In this document: positions 10,098-17,016 of the stretch, piece by piece
Layout of the letters: each line of letters starts with the position of its first letter
Numbering within the stretch: the first letter of the stretch is position 1
Assembly (NCBI RefSeq): GCF_024346585.1
Contig: NZ_AP024523.1
Coordinates: forward strand, 257,001 to 321,000
Direction: 5' to 3'
Source: Streptococcus toyakuensis
Lineage (GTDB): Bacteria; Bacillota; Bacilli; Lactobacillales; Streptococcaceae
Length of the DNA: 64,000 nucleotides
Notes under the pieces: model-generated
The model's database searches: none
The model's input: the letters and a program-made list of their open reading frames with translations, nothing else
Told to the model about the DNA's origin: nothing
Program-made: the position numbers and the translations under genes

Positions 10098-10413
10098 AAA
10101 ATAGGTCATTTTCTTCTGGGAGGAGGATAGTTTCTCTACCATCCATGTCTAAAACAAGTACTCTTGGCGGATAAAGAGGGTCAAAAGGATGGTTAAAATC
10201 AAAATCAATGGCTGTAGGGAGGTGTTGACTTGAGAAGTGGAAGGTAATTTTTCCTTGGTTATTGAGCAATTGAAACTCAAGTTCTTCTTCCAATTCAAAG
10301 ACATTTTTTAAGAAGTGGTCGATGATATACCAAAAAGAGTCAATAACGTCATCAGGCAAGCTGGTAACAATGCCAAAACTAGCCGATCGCATGTGGGTAT
10401 TGGTAAAAGCCAT
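10096..10413 (-). CDS. DUF960 family protein
   Basis: This small soluble protein (105 residues) starts MAFTNTHMRSASFGIV and contains the family's FWYIIDHFLKNVFELEEEL stretch. The start at 10413 is preferred over one 36 bases upstream because a GGGGG ribosome site sits before it. It has an acidic C-terminus. DUF960 is conserved in streptococci and lactococci, with no established function that I know of. It is convergent with folB/K and divergent from ccpA. Confidence 0.7.
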   Translation of the reverse strand: MAFTNTHMRSASFGIVTSLPDDVIDSFWYIIDHFLKNVFELEEELEFQLLNNQGKITFHFSSQHLPTAIDFDFNHPFDPLYPPRVLVLDMDGRETILLPEENDLF

Positions 10414-10535
10414 ATTTCTACCCCCTTTCTTTCCCTTATCATACAGCAAATAGGATTAAAAATCAAGAAAAGGTGATTTTTTCTTCATAAACATAGCTTC
10501 CTATGAAATTTTTTCAAATAATCTTCAAAAAACGC

Positions 10536-10564
10536 TTGAAAGTGTTTACAAATAGTGATAAAAT
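10536..10564 (+). promoter_or_regulatory. ccpA promoter with cre-like site
   Basis: TTGAAA (10536-10541) and TAAAAT (10559-10564) are 17 bp apart. Bases 10536-10550 match the cre consensus at 14 of 15 positions and cover the -35, consistent with autoregulation by CcpA. The 85-nt leader also contains TCATACC...GGTATGA arms (about 10595-10630), whose role I cannot assign. Confidence 0.65.
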
Positions 10565-10648
10565 GGAATAAGTGGAATCATGAAAATGAAATTTTCATAC
10601 CGTCTCTTTTTTGGAGTCTCGTGAGGTATGATATAGAAAGGAAATGGA

Positions 10649-11659
10649 ATGAATACAGACGATACAGTAACGATTTATGATGTCGCCCGTGAAGCAGGAG
10701 TTTCAATGGCGACGGTTAGCCGTGTAGTCAACGGCAATAAGAATGTAAAAGAGAATACTCGTAAAAAAGTACTTGAGGTGATTGATCGTTTGGATTACCG
10801 TCCAAATGCTGTGGCGCGTGGTCTTGCAAGTAAAAAGACAACCACTGTCGGTGTGGTGATCCCAAATATTACCAATGGTTATTTCTCAACGCTTGCCAAA
10901 GGAATTGATGATATCGCTGAAATGTACAAGTACAATATTGTCCTTGCTAATAGTGATGAGGACGATGACAAGGAAGTTTCAGTTGTCAATACACTATTTT
11001 CTAAGCAAGTGGATGGTATCATCTTTATGGGCTACCACTTGACTGAAAAAATTCGTTCAGAGTTTTCTCGTTCTCGAACACCAGTTGTTCTTGCAGGAAC
11101 AGTAGATGTGGAGTACCAACTTCCAAGTGTTAATATTGACTACAAACAAGCAACGATTGATGCAGTGACCTACCTTGCTAAAGAAAATGAGCGCATTGCT
11201 TTCGTTAGCGGTCCATTAGTGGATGACATCAATGGTAAGGTTCGTTTGGTTGGCTACAAGGAAGCCTTGAAAAAAGCAGGGATTTCTTATAGCGAAGGAT
11301 TGGTATTTGAGTCTAAATACACTTATGAAGATGGCTATGCCTTGGCAGAACGCTTGATTTCATCAAACGCAACTGCAGCAGTTGTAACAGGTGATGAATT
11401 GGCAGCAGGTGTCTTGAACGGCCTTGCTGATAAGGGTGTGTCAGTACCAGAAGAATTTGAAATCATTACTAGTGATGATTCACAAGTCTCACGCTTTACC
11501 CGTCCAAACTTGACCACTATTGCCCAACCTCTTTATGACCTTGGCGCCATTAGTATGCGTATGTTGACTAAGATTATGCACAAGGAAGAGTTGGAAGAAC
11601 GTGAAGTTCTCTTACCTCATGGTTTGACAGAACGTCGCTCAACACGAAAACGTAAATAG
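10649..11659 (+). CDS. ccpA: Catabolite control protein A
   Basis: This is the LacI/GalR-family master regulator of carbon catabolite control; with HPr-Ser-P it binds cre sites. It has 336 residues. The DNA-binding domain opens with VTIYDVAREAGVSMATVSR (about 7-25), and a hinge helix near PNAVARGLASKK is followed by the periplasmic-binding-protein-like effector domain. The ATG follows AAAGGAAA. It is a single gene between two terminators. Candidate target sites in this window precede manL, ccpA itself, pflA and treP. Confidence 0.96.
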   Translation: MNTDDTVTIYDVAREAGVSMATVSRVVNGNKNVKENTRKKVLEVIDRLDYRPNAVARGLASKKTTTVGVVIPNITNGYFSTLAKGIDDIAEMYKYNIVLANSDEDDDKEVSVVNTLFSKQVDGIIFMGYHLTEKIRSEFSRSRTPVVLAGTVDVEYQLPSVNIDYKQATIDAVTYLAKENERIAFVSGPLVDDINGKVRLVGYKEALKKAGISYSEGLVFESKYTYEDGYALAERLISSNATAAVVTGDELAAGVLNGLADKGVSVPEEFEIITSDDSQVSRFTRPNLTTIAQPLYDLGAISMRMLTKIMHKEELEEREVLLPHGLTERRSTRKRK

Positions 11660-11661
11660 AA

Positions 11662-11694
11662 AAAATCAGGGAATCGTGCAGATTTCCTGATTTT
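11662..11694. terminator. Bidirectional terminator ccpA / ansA
   Basis: AAAATCAGG pairs with CCTGATTTT around a loop, with A and T runs outside, between the converging ccpA and ansA genes. Confidence 0.75.
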
Positions 11695-11712
11695 GCTTTC
11701 TGGAGAAGAGAC

Positions 11713-12675
11713 TTACCCTTCCATATAGTCTTTCAAAGCCTGTCCTGTTAGTCCGGCATTGAGGGCAATGAGGAGTTTCAAGCGGGCTTTTTGGGCATTG
11801 AGTTCTTTAACAAAGAAGACACCTGCCTTTTGCAACTGCACGCCCCCACCTTGGTAGGCATAAACAGGTTCTGCAATACCGTTAAAGCATCGTGAAACAA
11901 GGGCGACTGGGATTCCTTGTTGCAGAAGGCTTTCTAATTTTTGAGCCGTTTCTTTGGGAACATTACCAGCCCCGAAGGCTTGGATAATCAAACCGTCCAA
12001 TTGTTCCAAATCCAGCATATCAATCAGCTCATCTGTCATACCAGCATAAGCCGAGATGATAGGGACCAATCCTTGTATGTGATCAAGGTCAAAGCGAACA
12101 CGAGGTTCAGCTGTTTTGAAGTAGAGGATTTCCCGCTTCGTAATCAGACCAAGTGGCCCATGTGTTGGGGTCTGGAAGGTGCCGACGTTGGTCGTATGTG
12201 TTTTGGTGACATATTTGGCAGCATGGATTTCATCGTTCATAACGACCAAAACTCCTTTGTCAGCAGCCTTGTCATCGCTAGCCACCCGTAAAGCACTCAG
12301 ATAGTTATAAACACCGTCACTGCCGAGTTCATTGGAGCTACGCATGGCTCCTGTTAGAACGATGGGGATATGGGGAACTTCCATGGTATCAAGGAAATAG
12401 GCTGTTTCTTCCAAAGTATCGGTTCCGTGTGTGATTACCACTCCATCGTAGTTATCTGCTTCCTCTTTGATTTTTTTGTAGAGGGCCAGCATATGCTTGG
12501 GCTTGATATGGGGGCTTGGCAGGTTAAAAAAGTCCAAGGCGTGGACTTGGATTCCTTCGAGGGGATTGGACACATGGTTCATGGGATTATCTGAACTCGT
12601 CACAACAGCGCCAGAAGCATCGGCCTGCATGGAAATAGTCCCACCTGTATGTAAAACAAGGATTTTCTTAGGCAT
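11713..12675 (-). CDS. ansA: Type I L-asparaginase
   Basis: This cytoplasmic enzyme hydrolyses asparagine to aspartate and ammonia. It has 320 residues. The nucleophilic Thr is Thr10 or Thr13 in LHTGGTISM. The second active motif THGTDTLEETAY starts at residue 82. No signal peptide is visible, which supports the cytoplasmic type I form. It is divergently transcribed from the HAD/MazG-like gene, with only 65 bp between the start codons. Confidence 0.92.
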   Translation of the reverse strand: MPKKILVLHTGGTISMQADASGAVVTSSDNPMNHVSNPLEGIQVHALDFFNLPSPHIKPKHMLALYKKIKEEADNYDGVVITHGTDTLEETAYFLDTMEVPHIPIVLTGAMRSSNELGSDGVYNYLSALRVASDDKAADKGVLVVMNDEIHAAKYVTKTHTTNVGTFQTPTHGPLGLITKREILYFKTAEPRVRFDLDHIQGLVPIISAYAGMTDELIDMLDLEQLDGLIIQAFGAGNVPKETAQKLESLLQQGIPVALVSRCFNGIAEPVYAYQGGGVQLQKAGVFFVKELNAQKARLKLLIALNAGLTGQALKDYMEG

Positions 12676-12699
12676 GATTTACTCACTCTTTCTGAAATG

Positions 12700-12708
12700 T
12701 GGTATAAT
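12700..12708 (+). promoter_or_regulatory. Extended -10 of the HAD/MazG-like gene
   Basis: TGGTATAAT lies 32 bp before the ATG, with AGGGGAGA as the ribosome site between them. Confidence 0.6.
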
Positions 12709-12740
12709 CATTGTATCACAAAAGGGGAGATTGGGATAGG

Positions 12741-14132
12741 ATGGAAGTCAAAGCTGTTTTTTTTGATATCGATGGAACCTTGGTCAACGATCGCAAGAGT
12801 GTTTTGAAATCCACTAAGGACGCGATTAAGATTGTCAAAGAACAAGGGGTACTAGTCGGCGTAGCGACAGGGCGAGGACCTTTTTTTGTTAAGGAATTGA
12901 TGGACGATTTGGATCTGGATTTTGCGGTAACCTACAATGGCCAGTATATCTTTACTAAAGACAGAGTCTTGTTCACGAGCCCAATTTCCAAGTTACATTT
13001 GCGCCATCTCATTACGTATGCTAAAAAAGAGGGCAAGGAGATTGCCCTAGGGACTAAGGATGCCATGTTAGGTTCCAAAATCATGTCTTTTGGTCTGGGA
13101 ACTTTTTCCCAACGAATCAGTCGCTTCGTTCCCTCTGTTTTAACTCGGACAGTGAGTCAGTCTTTTAATCGAATGGTCAGCAAGGTTGTTCCCCAAAAGG
13201 AAGAAGACCTGCTTCATCTGATGAATCAGCCTATCTACCAAGTTTTGATGCTGATGACGCCAGAAGAGTCTGAGAAGGCGGCAGCTGATTTTGAAGACTT
13301 GAAATTGACACGTAGCAATCCTTTTGCAGCGGATGTTATCAATCAAGGAAACTCTAAATTGGAAGGCATTAGACGAGTTGGGAAAGAATATGGTTTTGAT
13401 CTTAACCAAGTCATGGCCTTTGGTGACTCAGATAACGACCTAGAAATGCTGGCGGGTGTCGGTATGTCGGTCGCTATGGGAAATGGTAGTAGCAGTGTCA
13501 AGGAAGTTGCCAAGCACATTACCACTAGCAATCAACAAGACGGAATCCACAAGGCCTTGGAACATTTTGGTGTTCTGGCCTCAGAAAAAGTCTTTGTCAG
13601 CCGTGACTATCATTTCAATAAGGTCAAGACCTTCCATCACATGATGGATGAACGGACCCAAGAAGAACCTCGAGCTTGGGATTTAGAAGGTGCAACCCAT
13701 AGGGCTGGCTTTAAAATAGAAGAATTGGTGGAGTTTGTTCGAGCTGCTAGTCCTTCTGAAGAGGATTTTGGTCAAGCTGTATCGCAACTTCATCAAGCTC
13801 TTGATAAGGCAGCAGATAAAGTAGCCAAGAAGACACCTGCTCAGCAAGATTTGATAGGGCAAGTGGATGCCTTGATTGACACACTTTACTTCACCTACGG
13901 TAGTTTTGTCTTGATGGGGGTGGACCCAGAACGTATTTTTGACATTGTCCATCAGGCTAATATGGGGAAAATTTTTCCAGATGGCAAGGCTCATTTTGAT
14001 CCAGTGACCCACAAAATCTTAAAACCAGATGATTGGGAAGAAAAATATGCCCCAGAACCTGCTATTAAAAAGGAACTGCAGCGTCAGCTCAAGGCTTACG
14101 AACGCCATAAAGAGAGAAATAATACTCAATGA
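12741..14132 (+). CDS. Cof-type HAD phosphatase fused to a MazG-like domain
   Basis: This is a two-domain cytoplasmic protein of 463 residues. Residues 1 to about 265 form a Cof/HAD hydrolase, with FFDIDGTLV at the start and FGDSDNDLEML near 235. The C-terminal part, from about 290, begins FHHMMDERTQEEPRAW and contains the helical EELVEFVRAA and TLYFTYGSFVLMG segments, which resemble an all-alpha NTP pyrophosphohydrolase (MazG/PRA-PH type). Such a fusion suggests nucleotide or metabolite clean-up (inference). The start was taken at 12741, not the frame opening at 12711. The final codons ACT CAA TGA are supplied by a BOX element. Confidence 0.82.
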   Translation: MEVKAVFFDIDGTLVNDRKSVLKSTKDAIKIVKEQGVLVGVATGRGPFFVKELMDDLDLDFAVTYNGQYIFTKDRVLFTSPISKLHLRHLITYAKKEGKEIALGTKDAMLGSKIMSFGLGTFSQRISRFVPSVLTRTVSQSFNRMVSKVVPQKEEDLLHLMNQPIYQVLMLMTPEESEKAAADFEDLKLTRSNPFAADVINQGNSKLEGIRRVGKEYGFDLNQVMAFGDSDNDLEMLAGVGMSVAMGNGSSSVKEVAKHITTSNQQDGIHKALEHFGVLASEKVFVSRDYHFNKVKTFHHMMDERTQEEPRAWDLEGATHRAGFKIEELVEFVRAASPSEEDFGQAVSQLHQALDKAADKVAKKTPAQQDLIGQVDALIDTLYFTYGSFVLMGVDPERIFDIVHQANMGKIFPDGKAHFDPVTHKILKPDDWEEKYAPEPAIKKELQRQLKAYERHKERNNTQ

Positions 14133-14280
14133 AAATCAAAGAGCAAACTAGGAAACTAGCCGCAGGCTGCTCAAAACACTGCTTTGAGGTTGTAGATAAG
14201 ACTGACGAAGTCAGCTCAAAACATGTTTTTGAGGTTGCAGATGGAAGTTGACGTGGTTTGAAGAGATTTTCGAAGAGTAT
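14122..14280 (-). repeat. BOX element, reverse orientation, overlapping a stop codon
   Basis: This copy reads boxC-boxB-boxA on the plus strand. It starts ATACTCAATGAAAATCAAAG and ends TTTTCGAAGAGTAT. Its first bases encode the last two residues and the stop codon of the upstream HAD/MazG-like gene. Confidence 0.85.
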
Positions 14281-14292
14281 AAATAGTAAACA

Positions 14293-14320
14293 AAAAGGAG
14301 CTAGGGGCTCCTTTTCTTCG
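14293..14320 (-). terminator. Terminator of the universal stress gene
   Basis: AAAAGGAGC (14293-14301) pairs with GCTCCTTTT (14307-14315). It is probably used in both directions. Confidence 0.7.
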
Positions 14321-14323
14321 TGA

Positions 14324-14776
14324 TTACAAAGTTTTTTCTTGTTCTCTCACAACCAGCAAATCGACCTTAGCATGGCGGAGAATGTATTCAGATGAAGAAC
14401 CGACCAAGAGGCGTTCAAAGGCGTTGAGACCAGTTGCGCCAACGAGGATGAGGTCCACTTCTTCAGCATCGGGAATAGTACGTGCCAGTAGGGTCTTTGG
14501 ATTTCCCATTTCAATGACGATATGAACATCTGCCACACCAGCATCTTTAGCACGCTTTTCGTACTCTTTCATCAGACTTTCAGCGTCGACTTGGAGTTGT
14601 TCGTAAACTTCAGCATCAAAGGTGGATACGCTTTGGAGAGCGCGTGTGTCAATGACATGGGCGATGGTGAGTTTAGCGTTGTTTCGTAGAGCAGAATGAA
14701 CTCCCTTGATAAAAGCCAAGTCCGCTTCCTTAGAACCATCGATTGCGACCATAATATTTTGGTAACGTTGTGCCAT
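14324..14776 (-). CDS. Universal stress protein (UspA family)
   Basis: This cytoplasmic Usp-fold protein has 150 residues. It opens with MVAIDGSKEADLAF and carries the ATP-binding pattern GATGLNAFERLLVGSSSEY near its C-terminus, so it is probably the nucleotide-binding type. The start at 14776 is set by AGGAGG; an upstream in-frame start was rejected. It is a single-gene unit with a strong terminator. The stress it responds to is not evident. Confidence 0.88.
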   Translation of the reverse strand: MAQRYQNIMVAIDGSKEADLAFIKGVHSALRNNAKLTIAHVIDTRALQSVSTFDAEVYEQLQVDAESLMKEYEKRAKDAGVADVHIVIEMGNPKTLLARTIPDAEEVDLILVGATGLNAFERLLVGSSSEYILRHAKVDLLVVREQEKTL

Positions 14777-14936
14777 AATGAAACCTCCTGAAATTTTCTT
14801 ACTATTATTGTAAACCTTTTCACTATAGAAGTAAAGCAAAAAAAGTATTTTTCAAAAGAATGTTAGTGCTTAAAATCTATATAATATATGATAAAATAAA
14901 AGAAAGGATAGCAGGAAACAAGTGAAGGGAGGGAGA

Positions 14937-15230
14937 ATGATGAAAAACTCTTTTCAAAAATCAAATTTCCTTTATTATGGAATTATCCTAGTTTCAGTCT
15001 TGGTAGAAGTGATTATGATCTGGCAATTAGAGAGTCTGGTACCGTTTCTTTATCCAGGGTTTATCGGATTTTTAGTCTTTCATGTACTCTACCATCTAAT
15101 TTTATTCCTGGTTGCAAAACGAAGTGGGCGTTGGGATTACTTGACGATATGGGGGCTTTTCCTCATGTTCAATCTTCTTTATGACTCCTTTTTAGGCTTG
15201 CTTTTTCTAGGTTTATCTTTTGGTATGTGA
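14937..15230 (+). CDS. Small membrane protein, function unknown
   Basis: This protein has 97 residues, or 96 if the adjacent ATG at 14940 is used; an AGGGAGGG ribosome site precedes both. At least three hydrophobic segments are visible (YYGIILVSVLVEVIMIW, FIGFLVFHVLYHLILFLV, LTIWGLFLMFNLLYDSF), separated by a short basic loop KRSGRW. I recognise no family motif. It stands between the universal stress gene and the aminotransferase and has its own terminator. Confidence 0.65.
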   Translation: MMKNSFQKSNFLYYGIILVSVLVEVIMIWQLESLVPFLYPGFIGFLVFHVLYHLILFLVAKRSGRWDYLTIWGLFLMFNLLYDSFLGLLFLGLSFGM

Positions 15231-15268
15231 TCTGTCTTTGGCAAAATTCCTGCTATTTCCCCTGTCTT

Positions 15269-15293
15269 GACCTCGCTTTTAGTGAGGTTTTTC
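15269..15293 (+). terminator. Terminator after the small membrane protein gene
   Basis: ACCTC/GAGGT stem with a nine-base loop and TTTTTC tail. Confidence 0.6.
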
Positions 15294-15386
15294 TTCTGTA
15301 GGATTTTAGTAACACATTTCAGTAAACTTGTCGCATTGTCTTTCTAGTGGTATAATGTTACTATCTCGATGAATTGAGGAAACAAG

Positions 15387-16601
15387 ATGAAAGAATATAA
15401 CAAGTCTAGTAAGTTAGAGCATGTTGCTTATGATATCCGTGGTCCTGTTTTGGAAGAAGCCATGCGGATGCGAGCAAACGGAGAAAAGATTTTACGTCTG
15501 AATACAGGAAATCCAGCAGAATTTGGCTTTACAGCGCCAGACGAGGTCATTCATGACTTGATTATGAATGCGCGTGATAGTGAAGGGTATTCTGACTCAA
15601 AAGGGATTTTCTCAGCCCGTAAGGCCATCATGCAGTATTGCCAATTGAAGAAATTCCCAAATGTAGATATTGATGATATTTACCTTGGAAATGGTGTCAG
15701 TGAGCTGATTGTCATGTCCATGCAGGGGCTTTTGGACAATGGGGATGAGGTCTTAGTGCCAATGCCAGACTATCCTCTATGGACGGCCGCTGTCAGTCTA
15801 GCTGGAGGAAATGCTGTTCACTATATCTGTGATGAAGCTGCAGAATGGTACCCAGATATTGACGATATCAAGTCAAAAATCACTTCCAACACCAAGGCAA
15901 TCGTCCTTATCAATCCAAACAACCCAACTGGAGCCCTTTATCCTAAGGAACTCTTGTTGGAGATTATTGAGACTGCCCGTCAAAACGATTTGATTATCTT
16001 TGCGGATGAAATCTATGACCGTATGGTCATGGATGGACATGTGCATACGCCTGTGGCGAGCTTGGCACCAGATGTCTTCTGTGTTAGCATGAATGGTCTG
16101 TCAAAATCCCATCGTATCGCTGGTTTCCGTGTGGGTTGGATGGTCTTGTCTGGACCTAAGACACATGTTAAGGGCTATATCGAAGGACTCAATATGCTGT
16201 CCAATATGCGCCTTTGCTCTAACGTTTTGGCCCAACAGGTCGTACAAACTTCCTTGGGTGGTCACCAATCAGTTGATGAATTGCTCCTTCCTGGTGGACG
16301 AATTTACGAGCAAAGAAATTTCATTTACAATGCTATCCAAGAGATTCCAGGTTTATCTGCTGTTAAACCCAAGGCTGGACTCTATATCTTCCCTAAAATC
16401 GACCGCAATATGTACCGCATCGATGATGATGAGCAGTTTGTCCTTGATTTCTTGAAGCAGGAAAAGGTTCTCTTGGTTCATGGTCGAGGCTTTAACTGGC
16501 AGGAACCAGACCACTTCCGTATCGTTTACCTTCCTCGTGTTGATGAACTAGCCCAAATCCAAGAAAAAATGACTCGTTTCTTGAAACAGTATCGTAGATA
16601 G
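15387..16601 (+). CDS. Class I aminotransferase, AlaT/AlaA type
   Basis: This PLP-dependent enzyme (404 residues) probably interconverts pyruvate and alanine with glutamate. PLP is expected on Lys240 in MNGLSKSHRIAGFRVGW. Supporting motifs are NPNNPTG at 176-182 and ADEIYD at 206-211, and the N-terminus LEHVAYDIRGPVLEEA matches the AlaA group. It is close to the rpmH promoter but is probably monocistronic. The alanine specificity is a family inference. Confidence 0.85.
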   Translation: MKEYNKSSKLEHVAYDIRGPVLEEAMRMRANGEKILRLNTGNPAEFGFTAPDEVIHDLIMNARDSEGYSDSKGIFSARKAIMQYCQLKKFPNVDIDDIYLGNGVSELIVMSMQGLLDNGDEVLVPMPDYPLWTAAVSLAGGNAVHYICDEAAEWYPDIDDIKSKITSNTKAIVLINPNNPTGALYPKELLLEIIETARQNDLIIFADEIYDRMVMDGHVHTPVASLAPDVFCVSMNGLSKSHRIAGFRVGWMVLSGPKTHVKGYIEGLNMLSNMRLCSNVLAQQVVQTSLGGHQSVDELLLPGGRIYEQRNFIYNAIQEIPGLSAVKPKAGLYIFPKIDRNMYRIDDDEQFVLDFLKQEKVLLVHGRGFNWQEPDHFRIVYLPRVDELAQIQEKMTRFLKQYRR

Positions 16602-16642
16602 GGCTTACATTCGAAAAAGCTGGAAACATTTGCCTAGAGCTA

Positions 16643-16671
16643 TTGACAAAAGTGAAAGAATCAGATAGAAT
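16643..16671 (+). promoter_or_regulatory. rpmH promoter
   Basis: TTGACA (16643-16648) and TAGAAT (16666-16671) are 17 bp apart. The 70-nt leader contains a GTTTAG...CTAAAC hairpin (about 16683-16715) before GAGGAGGT. Confidence 0.8.
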
Positions 16672-16745
16672 AGTAAAGTATGTTTAGTAACTGATCACTT
16701 TATAGCCGGCTAAACGAATACAAAATCTATGAGGAGGTATTCATC

Positions 16746-16880
16746 GTGAAACGTACTTATCAACCAAGTAAACTTCGTCGTGCGCGCAAACACGGATTCC
16801 GTAACCGTATGTCAACTAAAAACGGTCGTCGCGTATTGGCAGCTCGTCGTCGTAAAGGACGCAAAGTTTTGGCTGCATAA
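16746..16880 (+). CDS. rpmH: 50S ribosomal protein L34
   Basis: This 44-residue, very basic protein starts with GTG and reads [20 protein letters not shown] at its N-terminus, the invariant L34 pattern. It ends GRKVLAA. The strong GAGGAGGT ribosome site at 16731-16738 fixes the start. L34 is part of the large ribosomal subunit. In many bacteria rpmH sits next to rnpA-yidC near the origin; here it is isolated, as in pneumococcus, while yidC lies at 40.4 kb. Confidence 0.97.
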
Positions 16881-16897
16881 ACCAAACGAACTATAAC

Positions 16898-16937
16898 AAA
16901 AATCAGTAGGAACTCGAGTCTACTGATTTTTATTTTT
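16898..16937 (+). terminator. rpmH terminator
   Basis: A 12-bp stem, AAAAATCAGTAG (16898-16909) with CTACTGATTTTT (16920-16931), is followed by more T residues. Confidence 0.85.
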
Positions 16938-17016
16938 GTAAAAAAGTTAAAAAGGCTTTATATTTTTGCTCAAATAGTGTATAATATTTCACATACTGTA
17001 AAAATGGAGAATAATC

